Shown: piece by piece, positions 33,581 through 46,400 of the stretch | How positions within the stretch are numbered: the stretch's first letter is position 1 | Layout of the letters: each line of letters begins with the position of its first letter | Assembly (NCBI GenBank): GCA_022749755.1 | Contig: CM040450.1 | Coordinates: 4,702,913 to 4,766,912, forward strand | Length of the DNA: 64,000 nt | Direction of reading: 5' to 3' | From: Azadirachta indica | Lineage: Eukaryota > Streptophyta > Magnoliopsida > Sapindales > Meliaceae | The notes under the pieces: generated by a model | Seen by the model: the letters and a program-made list of their open reading frames with translations, nothing else | The model's database searches: none | What the model was told of the DNA's origin: nothing | Position numbers and translations under genes: made by a program

Positions 33581-34178
33581 TGACCAATAGTTATACATAT
33601 ATCATTATAAAGATTTTATATAACTAATTATGTCCTATTTCATAATTATATTTTAGATCATGTTAAATCATGATGAGCAATAAAGCCACATTCAAACTTG
33701 TCTTTAGAAGCATCACTTTCATACTTATCTTTTATTTGTACTATATATATAAAAAGTTCTTTTCTCAAGAATAGTGTTAAACAATTGATGATTACACAAG
33801 ATAAATTATTAGATTTTATCATATATAAAATAAATGTTAATGATAAATGATCAACTATCATATCTTATATTGGGTAAGTTAATTATTAAAAATAAATTAC
33901 AATTAACTCTTTGACATATCTATCAATATAATGATCATCTAGTTCATGTAAATTGGTATAAAACCACATCCAAGCAAGCTTGCTTTTTAAATTAGAGTAT
34001 TGCTTTCACACGACAATTTCTTTTAAAATAATTAGTGAATGGCTATAAAAACTAATTTATTAGATTATATCATATATAAATTATGATAAACGATAAACGG
34101 TTAAATACCATAAATCTTTAAATGTCTTGATAAGTATAATTTGAACAATTATTGATCACTTATTATTTATAATTAATT

Positions 34179-34181
<3 letters not shown>

Positions 34182-34211
<30 letters not shown>
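34182..34211. repeat. TA microsatellite
   Basis: An uninterrupted run of about 15 TA units. Confidence 0.95.
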
Positions 34212-34213
<2 letters not shown>

Positions 34214-36839
34214 ATAAAGATACGATTGTTTTTGACATATAATTCATCATGTTATCTTGTTACTACTTTAACTTATTAGGGCATTATATTACCTAATCGC
34301 TATATATCTCCCTACACCCTGTAAGCTAATCGCATGTTTCATCTTATTGCAAACATAACTTATTAAGACATTATATTACCTAATTCTATCATATAAAGCT
34401 AACATATAGTTGATCATTTCCATCAATGGTACTCAATATATTTTCTTGACTATAAAATAGAAATAGTTAGAGATAGTTGTAGAGAACAATTATATACTTT
34501 ATCTTCTTTTTGATATATTCTATCAGTTGTTATGAATACAACAATATTCTAAGGTTGATGTAACTGGTTTGAGATTTATACCCATCTCTTGGTTTTGGAT
34601 AAAGGTATAGAGTGGCTGCTGCAACAAGCACAATACTGTTTTCATTAATATTAATATATATACAATAACATATTAAGATTCAAAAAGTTCACCCAAGAAA
34701 ATAGACTAATGAAATTAATTGTCAAGGAGAGGAGATCTAGAGTCTTTTAGTACTTTTGAAATACATAGATTCAAGTTAATTAAATCACTAAACCAAACAA
34801 GATTGAATCTTAAATGAATTTTAAATTTGTTCTCAGTATGGCAAATTATTCACTTCTCGCATGTATCTATCATATATTTAACTTAATTAAATGGTATGAT
34901 TTTTTTAAAAAATGATTGAATTATATTCCAACTTTTTTTTTTTAATTTATGAACTCTCTTAAATTAAGGAGAAGAAATTAATCATATTCCGGAAAACTAA
35001 ATAACCCAATAAAACTAGTTATAATATGATAATGCATGCAATTATAATTATAATTTTTTTTTAACATTAATTTTAAATCTTTAGGGTTTAAAAAACTACA
35101 GATGCTCTGAACTAGAGAGATGATGAAATCTCTTTGAAAATAAAAACTAAAATTAACTCAAAATATCACCTGAGATGAAACTTAAACTATTATTTTTTAT
35201 ACAACAAAACTAAGATAAAATTGCACATATATTTAATATATAGCTAAACCATCGAGAAACAAAAACTAGTTCTTGTCGAGGAATCTCTAAAGCAAATATC
35301 AAATCTATCATCGAGACAATAGTGAGTAATCAATGTCCTTAATTTATTGCATATTATTATTATTATTATTATTTGTGTCCATGAAAATATATTATTTTTA
35401 TTCATTTTTAAATTATGTATACACATATATTAGTTTTTGCAATGTTTGGTCCCCCTCGGCGAAATATATATATAATATATTTTTTGTAATTAATTAATAT
35501 GAGTTATGATATAAAAAAAAAATAATTTCATGCATTCACTAAAACTTGTCCTATATATATATATATGTATATATAATAGGATCATTTATTATTTATTTAT
35601 TATCTTCTATATTTTATTGAAATTCAAGTTAACAACCCTCAATATTGAGAGTTATTGAGAGATAAAATTATGAAATTCTATTTTATTAATATTATACAAT
35701 TTTTTGCAATTTTTTTTTTTTGTAGAATTGAACAAAATTTTCTTCTTCTTATGTAAGAAAGAAGGTCGTAGATATAAATGTTAACAATATACGAATGCAT
35801 ATGGTTTTGAAAAAACTTTATGTAAAATCATAATCTACCCGCTTGTATTTACGTATACATTTTATCAACTTCATAATTTGTATTAGTAAACTTTAGTAAT
35901 ACATAAAAAAATAGGGTATATTAAAACGTTATCAAATGAATTTTAGTATGACGTGGAGCAAGTAATTATTTAATAAGATGATATAAATAAAAGGAAAAAT
36001 ATAACAAAGTAAATAATCAATTTTATTATAATTAAGCTTGTACAAATATGTATGATTTAATTACCACATCATGAATGATAATATAGAATTGCAGGAGTGG
36101 TAATTATTTTGTGTGGCTCGAAAATGAACTGAAATTAATTATATATGTGTAGCTTAATTTAGAGGTGTACTAATTTACACACATTAAATACATGGCATCA
36201 ACTAATATAGTGGCCAAAATTACATACCACCGTAAAAGGCTATTCACTAGGCAGGTCCAGCTTCATAATTGAATTAGTAACCAATTATATAATTTTACTC
36301 TCCCTTAAAAACTTTGAAGTAGTTACACCACCCATAAATGTATGCGTTCATTTCTTATGTTTTTCATATAATTATTTGAAGTTGTTTAGTATTTCCTTCT
36401 AAATACTAACATTACGCATTAAAAATTTTATTTATAGCATATTTTTATGATGATGATAAAGGTATGTCTTAGATTTGGTCTATTAAACTGATTAATTTTT
36501 TTAATTTAAAAATACTTTATATTTCCAAAATAAAATAATATACTTTTATAACTCTCTGATAATAACTCACGTAAAAATAATTGAAAGATCTAATAAAAAT
36601 TGTATGAATTTTTATTTAAATGAACATCATCAACTAATGAACTTGAATTTTGTAAGTATTTTTTAAATTACTAAAATTTAATAGTTGAATGAACTAAATC
36701 TTAAAAATTAAAATACTTTTGATCTTTAAAAATCAATACATAAAGGATTAATTTTTATGTCATTTCTAATATACAATCATAACATATTAGTGGGGAAGTA
36801 TACTATTATTTTTATTATAAAAAAGTGAAAAATTCTGGT

Positions 36840-37467
36840 TGAATTTAATAAAGCCCATTTGAAGTTGGGCCACAGCTGGGTCAGGCCCTGGTCCATACAA
36901 ACAAACATCTTAAGCCGCACGTGAGAGCTTACGCAGCCAACAATTACCGACTGCAAAAAATGAAGTGGAATACGAAAAAGTGTAAAACTAAAACAAGCAA
37001 GTAAACGAGAGAGGAGATATTCTGATTCAGCAGAAACGCATGACCTAAAAACAATTCTAAAATTAATAATTATTATGATTTAGACACAATTTTCGAGGTT
37101 ATCCAAAATTGCAAATCGCTGTTAAATATAAATATATTAATAAATTACAAAAGCACAATATGCCTCCAAAGATTGTTCGAGACGTAGCGTGAACTGCCTT
37201 GATAAGGACTAAAGAAGAAGACAGCGTAGGAGAGAGATAGATATATATCGAGAGAGAGAGAGAGAGAGACAGACGGATAAAATTTAAGTGATAATTTGTT
37301 ATTTTTATTGTTGTTTGATGATGGTAACTTGGGAATTAGGGTTTGGAAGAAGTGAATCTTAAATTGGAGGCAAACTGGGGAGTGGAAGCTCTCGATTGAG
37401 GGAGTGTTTGGGTTTTTGTACTGATTGGCTGGTACGTTACTGGCGTTCTGGTTCTGATATTGACATT
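36840..37467 (+). promoter_or_regulatory. PRT6 promoter and leader
   Basis: Contains a G-box core CACGTG at 36918-36923 and a GA microsatellite at about 37249-37268, typical of plant 5' UTRs. A 14-codon upstream ORF (37318-37362, beginning ATGATGGTAACTTGG) lies ahead of the main ATG. No other coding sequence. Confidence 0.55.
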
Positions 37468-40400
37468 ATGGAAATCGATTCTCCTCCTGATGTCACTCCA
37501 CCTAAGCCTCGAGATCGAATTGTACGGGTACGCTTTTCTTATAATTTCTTCAATTTTGATTGTTTTCCTGATTTTCTTTTATTTTGTTTCTTTCTTAATT
37601 GTTTCGGATGTTTTTCTTCTCAAGTGATCAATCGGTGGTACCATAAAATTTATATGGACAACAATGTCGTCCATTTCTATTACCGTTTTCTCTTGTTTTA
37701 GTATTCATTTGTTTTTTTAATCTCAAACTAAAAAGTATTGTTGAAGGGAAGCGAACCGGATTTATTGCTATAATGTAATCTGAATAAAGTTACATTGTCT
37801 TTACTTGTTGTGTTCTATTCCTAAACCAGAGGCTGGTTAACATTGGAGTTCCGGAGGATTTCCTTGATTATCCTGGTATAGTTACTTTTGCAAAAAATGA
37901 TGGGGCTCGGATACCGGAGCTAGTATCTGCTATCTTGCCTACTGATGAGGAAGTAGCTGAAGTTATCCGAGAAGCTTGGGCGAGGAATAAGAAGGCCTCA
38001 GTTGGCCCAAATATGAAAGGTCGATTTCGTGAGAGCATGGTATGGTTACAATGGTTAATGTTTGAGAGTGAACCAGAGAAAGTTTTGAGGAAGCTATCAA
38101 AAATTGGGCAGCGTGGTGTTTGTGGGGCTGTTTGGGGAAATAATGATATAGCATACAGGTGTCGGACTTGTGAACATGACCCAACTTGTGCAATTTGTGT
38201 TCCTTGCTTTCAGAATGGAAACCACAAAGACCATGATTATTCAATTATTTACACTGGTGGTGGATGCTGTGATTGTGGGGATGTGACAGCATGGAAACGT
38301 GAGGGCTTCTGCTCAAAGCATAAAGGTGCTGAACAGATACAACCGCTTCCAGAGAAGTTTGCTAACTCAGCTGCACCCGTTCTTGATGCCCTTTTTATTT
38401 GTTGGGAAAACAAGCTATCCTCTGCAGAGACTGTTGGTCAAGAAAACCCTAGAGTGAGTGATCATGTTGCAAAACGTAGGAAGGTCGCAAATGAACTAAC
38501 ATTTGCAGTTGTTGAGATGCTTTTAGAGTTTTGCAAAAGTAGCGAAAGTTTGCTTAGTTTTGTTTCCAAGAGGGTGATCTCTGTGGTTGGTTTATTGGAT
38601 ATTCTGGTCAGGGCAGAGAGGTTCTTAAGTGATGTGGTTGTCAGGAAACTCCATGAGTTGCTCCTAAAACTGCTGGGAGAACCAATCTTCAAATATGAGT
38701 TTGCTAAAGTATTTTTAAGTTACTACCCAGTTTTTGTTAATGATGCCACTAGAGAGTGCAGTGATGATACTATGAAGAAGTATCAACTGCTGTCTACATT
38801 CTCAGTGCAAATCTTCACAGTACCAACTCTAACACCACGTCTTGTTAAAGAGATGAACTTACTGGAAATGCTGTTGGGATGCTTGGGAGACATTTTTGTT
38901 TCTTGTGCTGGCGAAGATGGCTGTTTACAGGTAACCATATTTTCTTTTTTAAATTATTATAAAGGATCATAAGTGCAATCCTTAAGATGACTTTGTGGAC
39001 CAGTCCATGAATTTTGCAGTTTGTTATATTTGTAGCGTTTTCTTAAATAGGTATTTCCTTCATACCTTTATGATACTTTCCAACTCTAAAAGACTCAGAA
39101 TCTACTAAATGGAGAAACAGCTTTATATGTGCTTCTATTTTTTGGAGCAAAGAAAAGCTTGCGTGACAAATGATCCCCTTTTTTATAAATCCTATGACAC
39201 AAAATGCGAACCCTGAGATGAATTTACTTTAAATGGTTGAGATTTTGAAATGTGTCATTCTATAGGTGTGTTAATCATGCCACGACCTGGTTCCACTAAG
39301 TTTACTGTGGAACTTGTTGAAGGAAATAAATTGCAGTCTTTGAGGGATATTTATTCTATTGAACATTTGAAGATGGAAGTCTGGAAGAATTTGTTTTCTT
39401 GGCACCCCTCTTTCTCCTAAAAGTTTAATATTTTTATTCACTACTGGAGTTTCTGATTGTTTTAGATTTCAGGCTAGAATTTCGTTTTTGTTTTCCTTAT
39501 CATGGATAGGTCATTTACAGTGGTACAAGAGAATAAGGAAATACAAAAAATCTTTTGTGCTTAGAGATATTTTTGTTATGTGCTGATTGAATTGTTAGTT
39601 ATTGATATATTTATAGATTTTATGCTGTATGGATCCTTGTGTGTAAAACACTGTGTCGGCATTGGCTTTGTATGTATCTGATTGTTCTGTTTAGTTTGGT
39701 TTCCTTCAGTCTGTTGCCTGTGAATATTGTGTCTCTCTTATTTGTAATTGTTGGTTCTGCCCAGTGATGTGAAATATTGTAAATTATGGAGATTAGTTGT
39801 TTGAGTCTTTATGCCGCTGTATTTACACAGGCATGTGTTGTGTGGGGTGCATTTTAATAATCCAAAACTCGAGGATTGAAAAAAGGTGTTTTACCACCTA
39901 CTGTTATATGAATAGAAAGAAGAGGAAACTGTTGTTAACCTCCTTTTTCGTTAGTTATGGTCCTTTCTCCATTTCTGGGGCAGTGATGTCACAACTCAAT
40001 ATTTGACTTGCTGGATAGGTGTGGGGGGTTAAAAGGAAAGATAGAGACTGTGTACTTCTAGGTGTTGTTAGCATCTACTTCGTTTTGTTGCATCAGATTG
40101 AAACTTAGTAGCGTTGTGCCACTTCTTGTCTGTCATTGGTATTCTTTTTTCTGCAGTTTATAGATGAGCCAAATTTTATGATTTAGCTCTCATATTGATT
40201 TTTTTGTATATTTCCCATCTAATCAGGTGGCATTGGTTTGGTTTTTTCTGTCAATATTTTATTTATTACAAGAACATACAATATATTCATACAAGTAGAA
40301 TTCCTTGGTGGTCCATGGACGGGCCTTAACTTGCTCGAATGTGTTTCTAGGACAACAATTAATACATCTGCATTTTGACTCTATAAAAGTTATATTGCAG

Positions 40401-43400
40401 TTGCATAGATTTATTGATCTGAACGTCATGTAGTCTGTTTTGTTATTTAGGGTATGGATCCTACTTTTCTCCTTTTAGTTTTTTCTTTCTCCTTTTGTTT
40501 TTCTCTTGCAAATTGGAGAAAATGTTTTTATTTGTCTAGACTGTTTATGGGATAGAGTTCGTTTTGCTAACTCTTTATTTTTGGGCTTCAACGACAAAGG
40601 AATTTCAGATTGGGATTGGGTTTTGGGCTAGCATGAACATTGAGATTTTGACTTTTGGAGATTTATATTGTGTGGTTATATTGTTAGTCTTCTGGCATGG
40701 AGTGTATGATTTATTTTTTATAGACTTCAGGGTTCTGTTCAGGCTGATCATGGCTGTAGACAACTTGTTCACTTTTTCTAGTCTCCTTATGTTTTTGATT
40801 TATTTCAAGTTTTTTTTTTAAAAAAAACTGTATGCCAAGGCTAGCATAAGGAAAGAGTAGTACGTTGTGAAGTTTTGTAATCAAACACACATGCAGGATT
40901 TCCAATGTGAATTTTTCTGAGACACTGATAGTTTGTCATGTTACTCTTTAATTCATATATTTTAACTTTCTCAACATGACTGTTTTTGGTCGTTTTCTTA
41001 AGTTTACTGTTGTATTTTCTTTTCCTTGCTGTTTCATTTGACAAAGCTCACGGTATATACTTTGCAGGTTTCAAAGTGGGCAAATTTGTATGAGACCACT
41101 AACCGTGTGATTGGAGATATTCGATTTGTTATGAGCCATGTTGTAGTTTCTAAATATGCAACCCGTGACCAGCGAGATATCTCAAAAACTTGGATGAAAC
41201 TCCTGACTTTTGTGCAAGGGATGAACCCTCAAAAGAGAGAGACTGGCATTCATATAAGAGAAGAAAATGAGTATATGCATTTGCCTTTAGTCTTAGATCA
41301 TTCTATTGCAAACATTCAACCTATTTTGGTAGATGGAGCATTTTCTTCTGCTGCTACTGAAGAGACAGCTGATGATTTTAACATGTACAAACAACACATT
41401 AGTGATGGGGATAGCCTTAGACATGCAAAAGTTGGACGTCTTTCCCAGGAAAGCTCTGTATGTGGTGCGATGGGGAGGAGTGGTTCATCTGCTGGTACAT
41501 CAAAGGCTGATCATGTTATATCTGATGCTGTTTGTGATGTTTTACTTCCTCCACCTGTCAAATGGTTAGCACATGAGTGCCTGAAGGTAATGGAGAATTG
41601 GCTGGGAGTTGATGATAATAGATCTGCCTCTCTTAATGATGTATTATCTCCAAATACAGGCAGAATTTCTGGTAATAATTTTCTGGCATTGAAGAAAACA
41701 TTATCTAAGATTAAAAAAGGTAAATATATCTTCAGTAGATTTGCTGGTTCAAGTGATGTTCCGGTTGCATCTATTGGTATTGAAGAGAGTGGTGACTCGG
41801 AGAATGCTAAAAGTATGGGGAAGGAAAGTAAAACAATGGATAGTGATGAAAGAGATAAGAATTCCTGCAGGTCAGTAGATTATAGTGGTAGCGGAATGGA
41901 AGGAGAATCTGCGATAGAACCAGAGGGCCTGCGTGTTCTGAGTTTGTGTTATTGGCCAGATATAATTTATGATGTTAGTTTGCAAGATGTATCTGTTCAC
42001 ATTCCATTACATCGCTTACTTTCCTTGATTTTACAAAAAGCATTAAGAAGGTGCTATGGTGAAAATCCGTTATCAGCAGTCTCTACGGACTTCTTTGGGC
42101 ATGTCCTTGCGGGATGCCACCCATATGGGTTTTCTTCCTTTGTTATGGAACATCCTCTTCGAATTAGAGTATTCTGTGCCCAGGTTCATGCTGGAATGTG
42201 GCGGAGGAATGGGGATGCAGCTGTGTCATCTTGTGAGTGGTACCGTGCAGTTCGTTGGTAGGTAATTTATGATTCATAGATGTTAGATTCGTTCTAAGAA
42301 AGACATCACGCATTTCTATCTGTTCTTCCTCTTCTTTGAAGAGTAGGTGGGGGTTTACTTATGTTTTTTTTTTCTTGTACTTTTTTTCCCAGGTCTGAAC
42401 AGGGTTTAGAGCTTGATCTTTTTTTGTTGCAGTGCTGTGCTGCCTTGGCTCCAGCTGATCTCTATGTCAATAGAATTATTGAGCGCTTTGGGGTCACAAA
42501 CTACCTCTCTCTTAATCTTGAACGGTCCAGCGAGTATGAGCCAATCTAATTCTACCTTATATCATTGTGTATTTTTGAATAAGATACATATCTATTAATA
42601 CATCTAATTGTATGATTTAAACCATGATTGTCTACTTAATTTTCTTAGTTTTGCAAATATAGTGTCATGCCTTTTCCAGAGATTTTTTAATAAATAGTGC
42701 GTTCGAGACTAGATGTGAAGCTGCTTGGAAGTAAATTAGCGTCCTTGTGAGTCATAACATTAGGATCTAAAATCTCTTGGAATCTCTTACAGTAGTTTTC
42801 TTAACCCATTACTTTAAAATCTGAAATGATTTGAATGGAAGTATTTAACTTCGGATTGGCTATTGATTTTGGGACTGAAAAATGTAGAAAAATGCTAAGG
42901 CTAAAAAGCAAAAGGGCATAAATGTGGGTATTACATGTCTTTACTTTGCCATTGCTTTTCCCATCAAGCCAGACTCCTCTCTGTACAGAATCTTTATTTA
43001 GGCTGGAATGTCAGTTTCTTTTTTCTCCTTGTTTGGTTGTGGCTTTGCCTGTTTCTTTTTCTCATTTCATTATTACCAAAATCAGACAATACTTTTAATG
43101 AGTGATGGCTTGGGAAGTGTGTGAGATTAGGAACAGGGCAACAAAAGAAAATATCTTTGGATTTGTTTAAACTATTAACATATTTTCTAAAACTTCCATG
43201 ACGTGCATGGATGTGCTGCATGCTCTTTTCAGGGTAAGTGGCCCTCTTCTTTATCTTTATGTTTCCTTCGGGTTGGGGCTGCTTGCTTTTCTACAGTTAT
43301 TAATGGTTGGTGTATGAGTCACCTGATTTGATATTTATCAGATTATATTGATGTTATGTTTAAAGGTCTCTATGTTTTCAGGTATGAACCAGTTCTAGTA

Positions 43401-46400
43401 CAGGAGATGCTCACTCTTATTATACAGATACTGCAAGAAAGGCGATTTTGCGGGCTAACTACGGCTGAAAGTTTGAAAAGAGAGTTGGTTCATAAGTTAG
43501 CCATTGGAGATGCTACTCATAGTCAATTGGTAAAATCTCTGCCACGTGAGCTCTCCAAGTTTGATCAGCTTCAGGAAATTTTGGATACAGTTGCTATGTA
43601 CTCAAATCCATCTGGTTTTAATCAGGTTTGTTTTGTGTTTGATATATCCGTGACTATGGGTTGACCTCTTTTGAATAAGTCAGCCTAATTTGTTTTGGTA
43701 TTGTAGGGAATGTATTCATTGCGATGGGCATATTGGAAAGAACTGGATCTTTACCATCCTCGTTGGAGCTCAAGAGATTTGCAAGTTGCTGAAGAAAGAT
43801 ATCTGCGATTCTGCAGTGTCTCTGCATTGACTGCTCAGCTGCCCAGGTGGACAAAGATATATTATCCTCTTGAGAGCATAGTTGGTGTAGCCACTTGTAA
43901 GGTGGTCCTTCAATTAATTCGTGCCGTGCTATTTTATGCTGTTTTCACTGACAAATCAACTGATTCTCGTGCCCCTTATGGAGTTATTTTAACTGCATTG
44001 CACTTGCTTGCATTAGCATTAGACATCTGTTATCAGAAAAGGAATTCTGGCGGTCAGTCAGGTCACCTTGGCGAGTCAACTCCCATATTAGATTTTGCTG
44101 GTGAAGAAATTGCTGAGGGATTAAATTATTGTGCTGGTAAACAAAGCTTGTTGTCACTTCTTGTTTCCTTGATGGGAATGCACAAGAAAGAAAGCATGGA
44201 CAACTTTCTGGAAGCAGGCAATTGCAATCTTTCTTCTTTGATTGAAAGTTTACTGAAGAAGTTTGCCGAGCTTGATTCTAGATGCATGATCAAACTGCAA
44301 CAACTTGCACCTGAAATTGTCAGTCATTTGTTACAATCCCTTCCAAGAAGCAATACTAGTGAATCATCGTCAGCTTCTGAGAGTGAGAAACGCAAGGCAA
44401 AAGCTCGAGAAAGACAGGCTGCAATATTGGTGAGACATTGTTTGTGTCTTTGTATACTGTCTTTTCTGTCAATTTTGACAGAAAGGAGACAAAAAATCTT
44501 GAGGAGAGAAAATGATATTTAGTTTAAATAATCCCTCTAGAACGGAATATTAAGATAAACACTGCATTTATTCTTTGTTAATTTAGAATCAGAAGGGCCA
44601 AGGTGACATGCATTTGCCTAAAGTATTAATGAAAAATAAAATAAATTAAACACTGAATTAAGCTGGATTAGTTAATTTACTCTTTGATCAGGGTATGGAT
44701 TATCTTTCTCATGTTTACTTGGTGTGCTATGCAGGCAAAAATGAAAGCTGAGCAGTTCAAATTTTTATCGAGCATTAGTTCCACTGCAGATGATGGTCGG
44801 AAATCTACACCAGATGTAACCAACACTGATGCTGAACAGAATTCGGAAGAGTCAGTACAAGATGTGTGTTCTCTTTGCCATGATCCAAATTCCAAAACCC
44901 CTGTTTCTTACCTGATTCTTCTCCAGGTAAGCCACGACTTTGTGTGTCTGCTGTCATCTTTCTGAAGGATTTTAGTATTACTGAACTACTGCAACCTGAT
45001 GTTATTTTTTTCTTTTTTTTTCCTTTCTGAAAAAGAACTCTAGGCTTTTGAGCTTTGTTGACAGAGGTCCCCCATCATGGGATCAAGATCATTGGTTGGG
45101 CAAAGAGAATGGTAATATCACCTCAAATAAGGGTGGAACAAACATTTCTTCTAGTGGTTCAGGAATGATTTCCTCATCTCAGTTGCCACAGATTGCTGAG
45201 GATGTAGTCAATCAGTTTGCCTATAATGGGCTAACTGAGGAAGTAAATGCTTTTCTTGAATTTGTCAAGGCTCATTTTCCTTCAGTGAGAAATATTGAAG
45301 TTCCTTCTACACTCAGCAATGGGAGTAAGAGTACTGTCTCTACCTTGGAGATGTTTGAACAGGATATATACATCTCTATTTGCAGAGAAATGCAGAAGAA
45401 CATGCCTTGTCCAGATTTAATGGAGGAGGATGGGGGATACTTCCGAGATGGTGGTCCCAAAAACAGTGGGAATGCTGATTCTCTCTTGCTTGGAAAGTAT
45501 ATGGCTGGTCTTTCAAGAGAGAAAAGAGAAAATCCCTCAGCTTCTGAAGTTTCTGGTGGTGGTAGAATAGCATCAGAATCTACTTTACAACTTCCAGTTT
45601 ATGATGGATTTGGTCCTTTGGATTGTGATGGAATCCATCTTTCATCCTGTGGGCATGCTGTGCATCAGGGATGTCTTGATCGATACGTATCATCATTGAA
45701 GGAAAGGTAAGTTCTCTTCACAGGAAAAGAGAATTTTCTATTTTATCTCTATCCAGGTTCACTTCACAAACAATGCCCTGCTGTAACCAACCCCTTGCTC
45801 TTCTCCTTCTTTTCTTCCTTGGGTCATGCTGTGCATAAATCATTTGATCCAATTCATCTTACGCTTTCAGTATCAAAAAGTACAAAAGAATGCACAATAG
45901 CAAGAAATAAAAACTAAATTATAAGCTCAAAAATGTTCAGACATTTTTTGCAATTTATGTGCACAGCTAAATAATTAAATAGATAAATAGTGCATCTTAT
46001 CAGTGACAAAACATTAAAACATTTAATATATGGAGATGAATGAAGGCAGGTGATAATTGCTTTTTGGATTCTGGTTGGATATAAAGAACACATGGTTATT
46101 GGCAGCTTGAATCTATTTTGGGGTCCATCACCTTAAGTCTATGCTTTCTGCGTTGAGGCATTGAAAATACTTAATTGAACCGTTTTGCTGCCTAACATCT
46201 TAAGATTTTGTTGTTGATGCCATTGGTTTATTAACCTCCTTACTCTTTATCATGTCTCAAGATGATTCCCTATTCAATGTTGTTAAGATTCTTGAGTGGG
46301 CCATCTTGACAGGTTTCACCTCTCATATGTTACTTTGATAAGATTTGACCAAATGATACAGATAATCAATAAACCTATGTCAGTATGCATGTCTAGAAAA

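Larger units (their letters stand above)
31493..36839. other. Long AT-rich intergenic region, no gene supported
   Basis: About 5.3 kb of spacer. It contains a 50-bp degenerate tandem repeat (33432-33580, with relics near 33840 and 34084), a TA microsatellite (34182-34211) and a TTA run (35352-35372). A somewhat GC-richer stretch at 32640-33250 looks like old repeat DNA but carries no diagnostic domain. All open frames are short and low-complexity. Confidence 0.5.
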
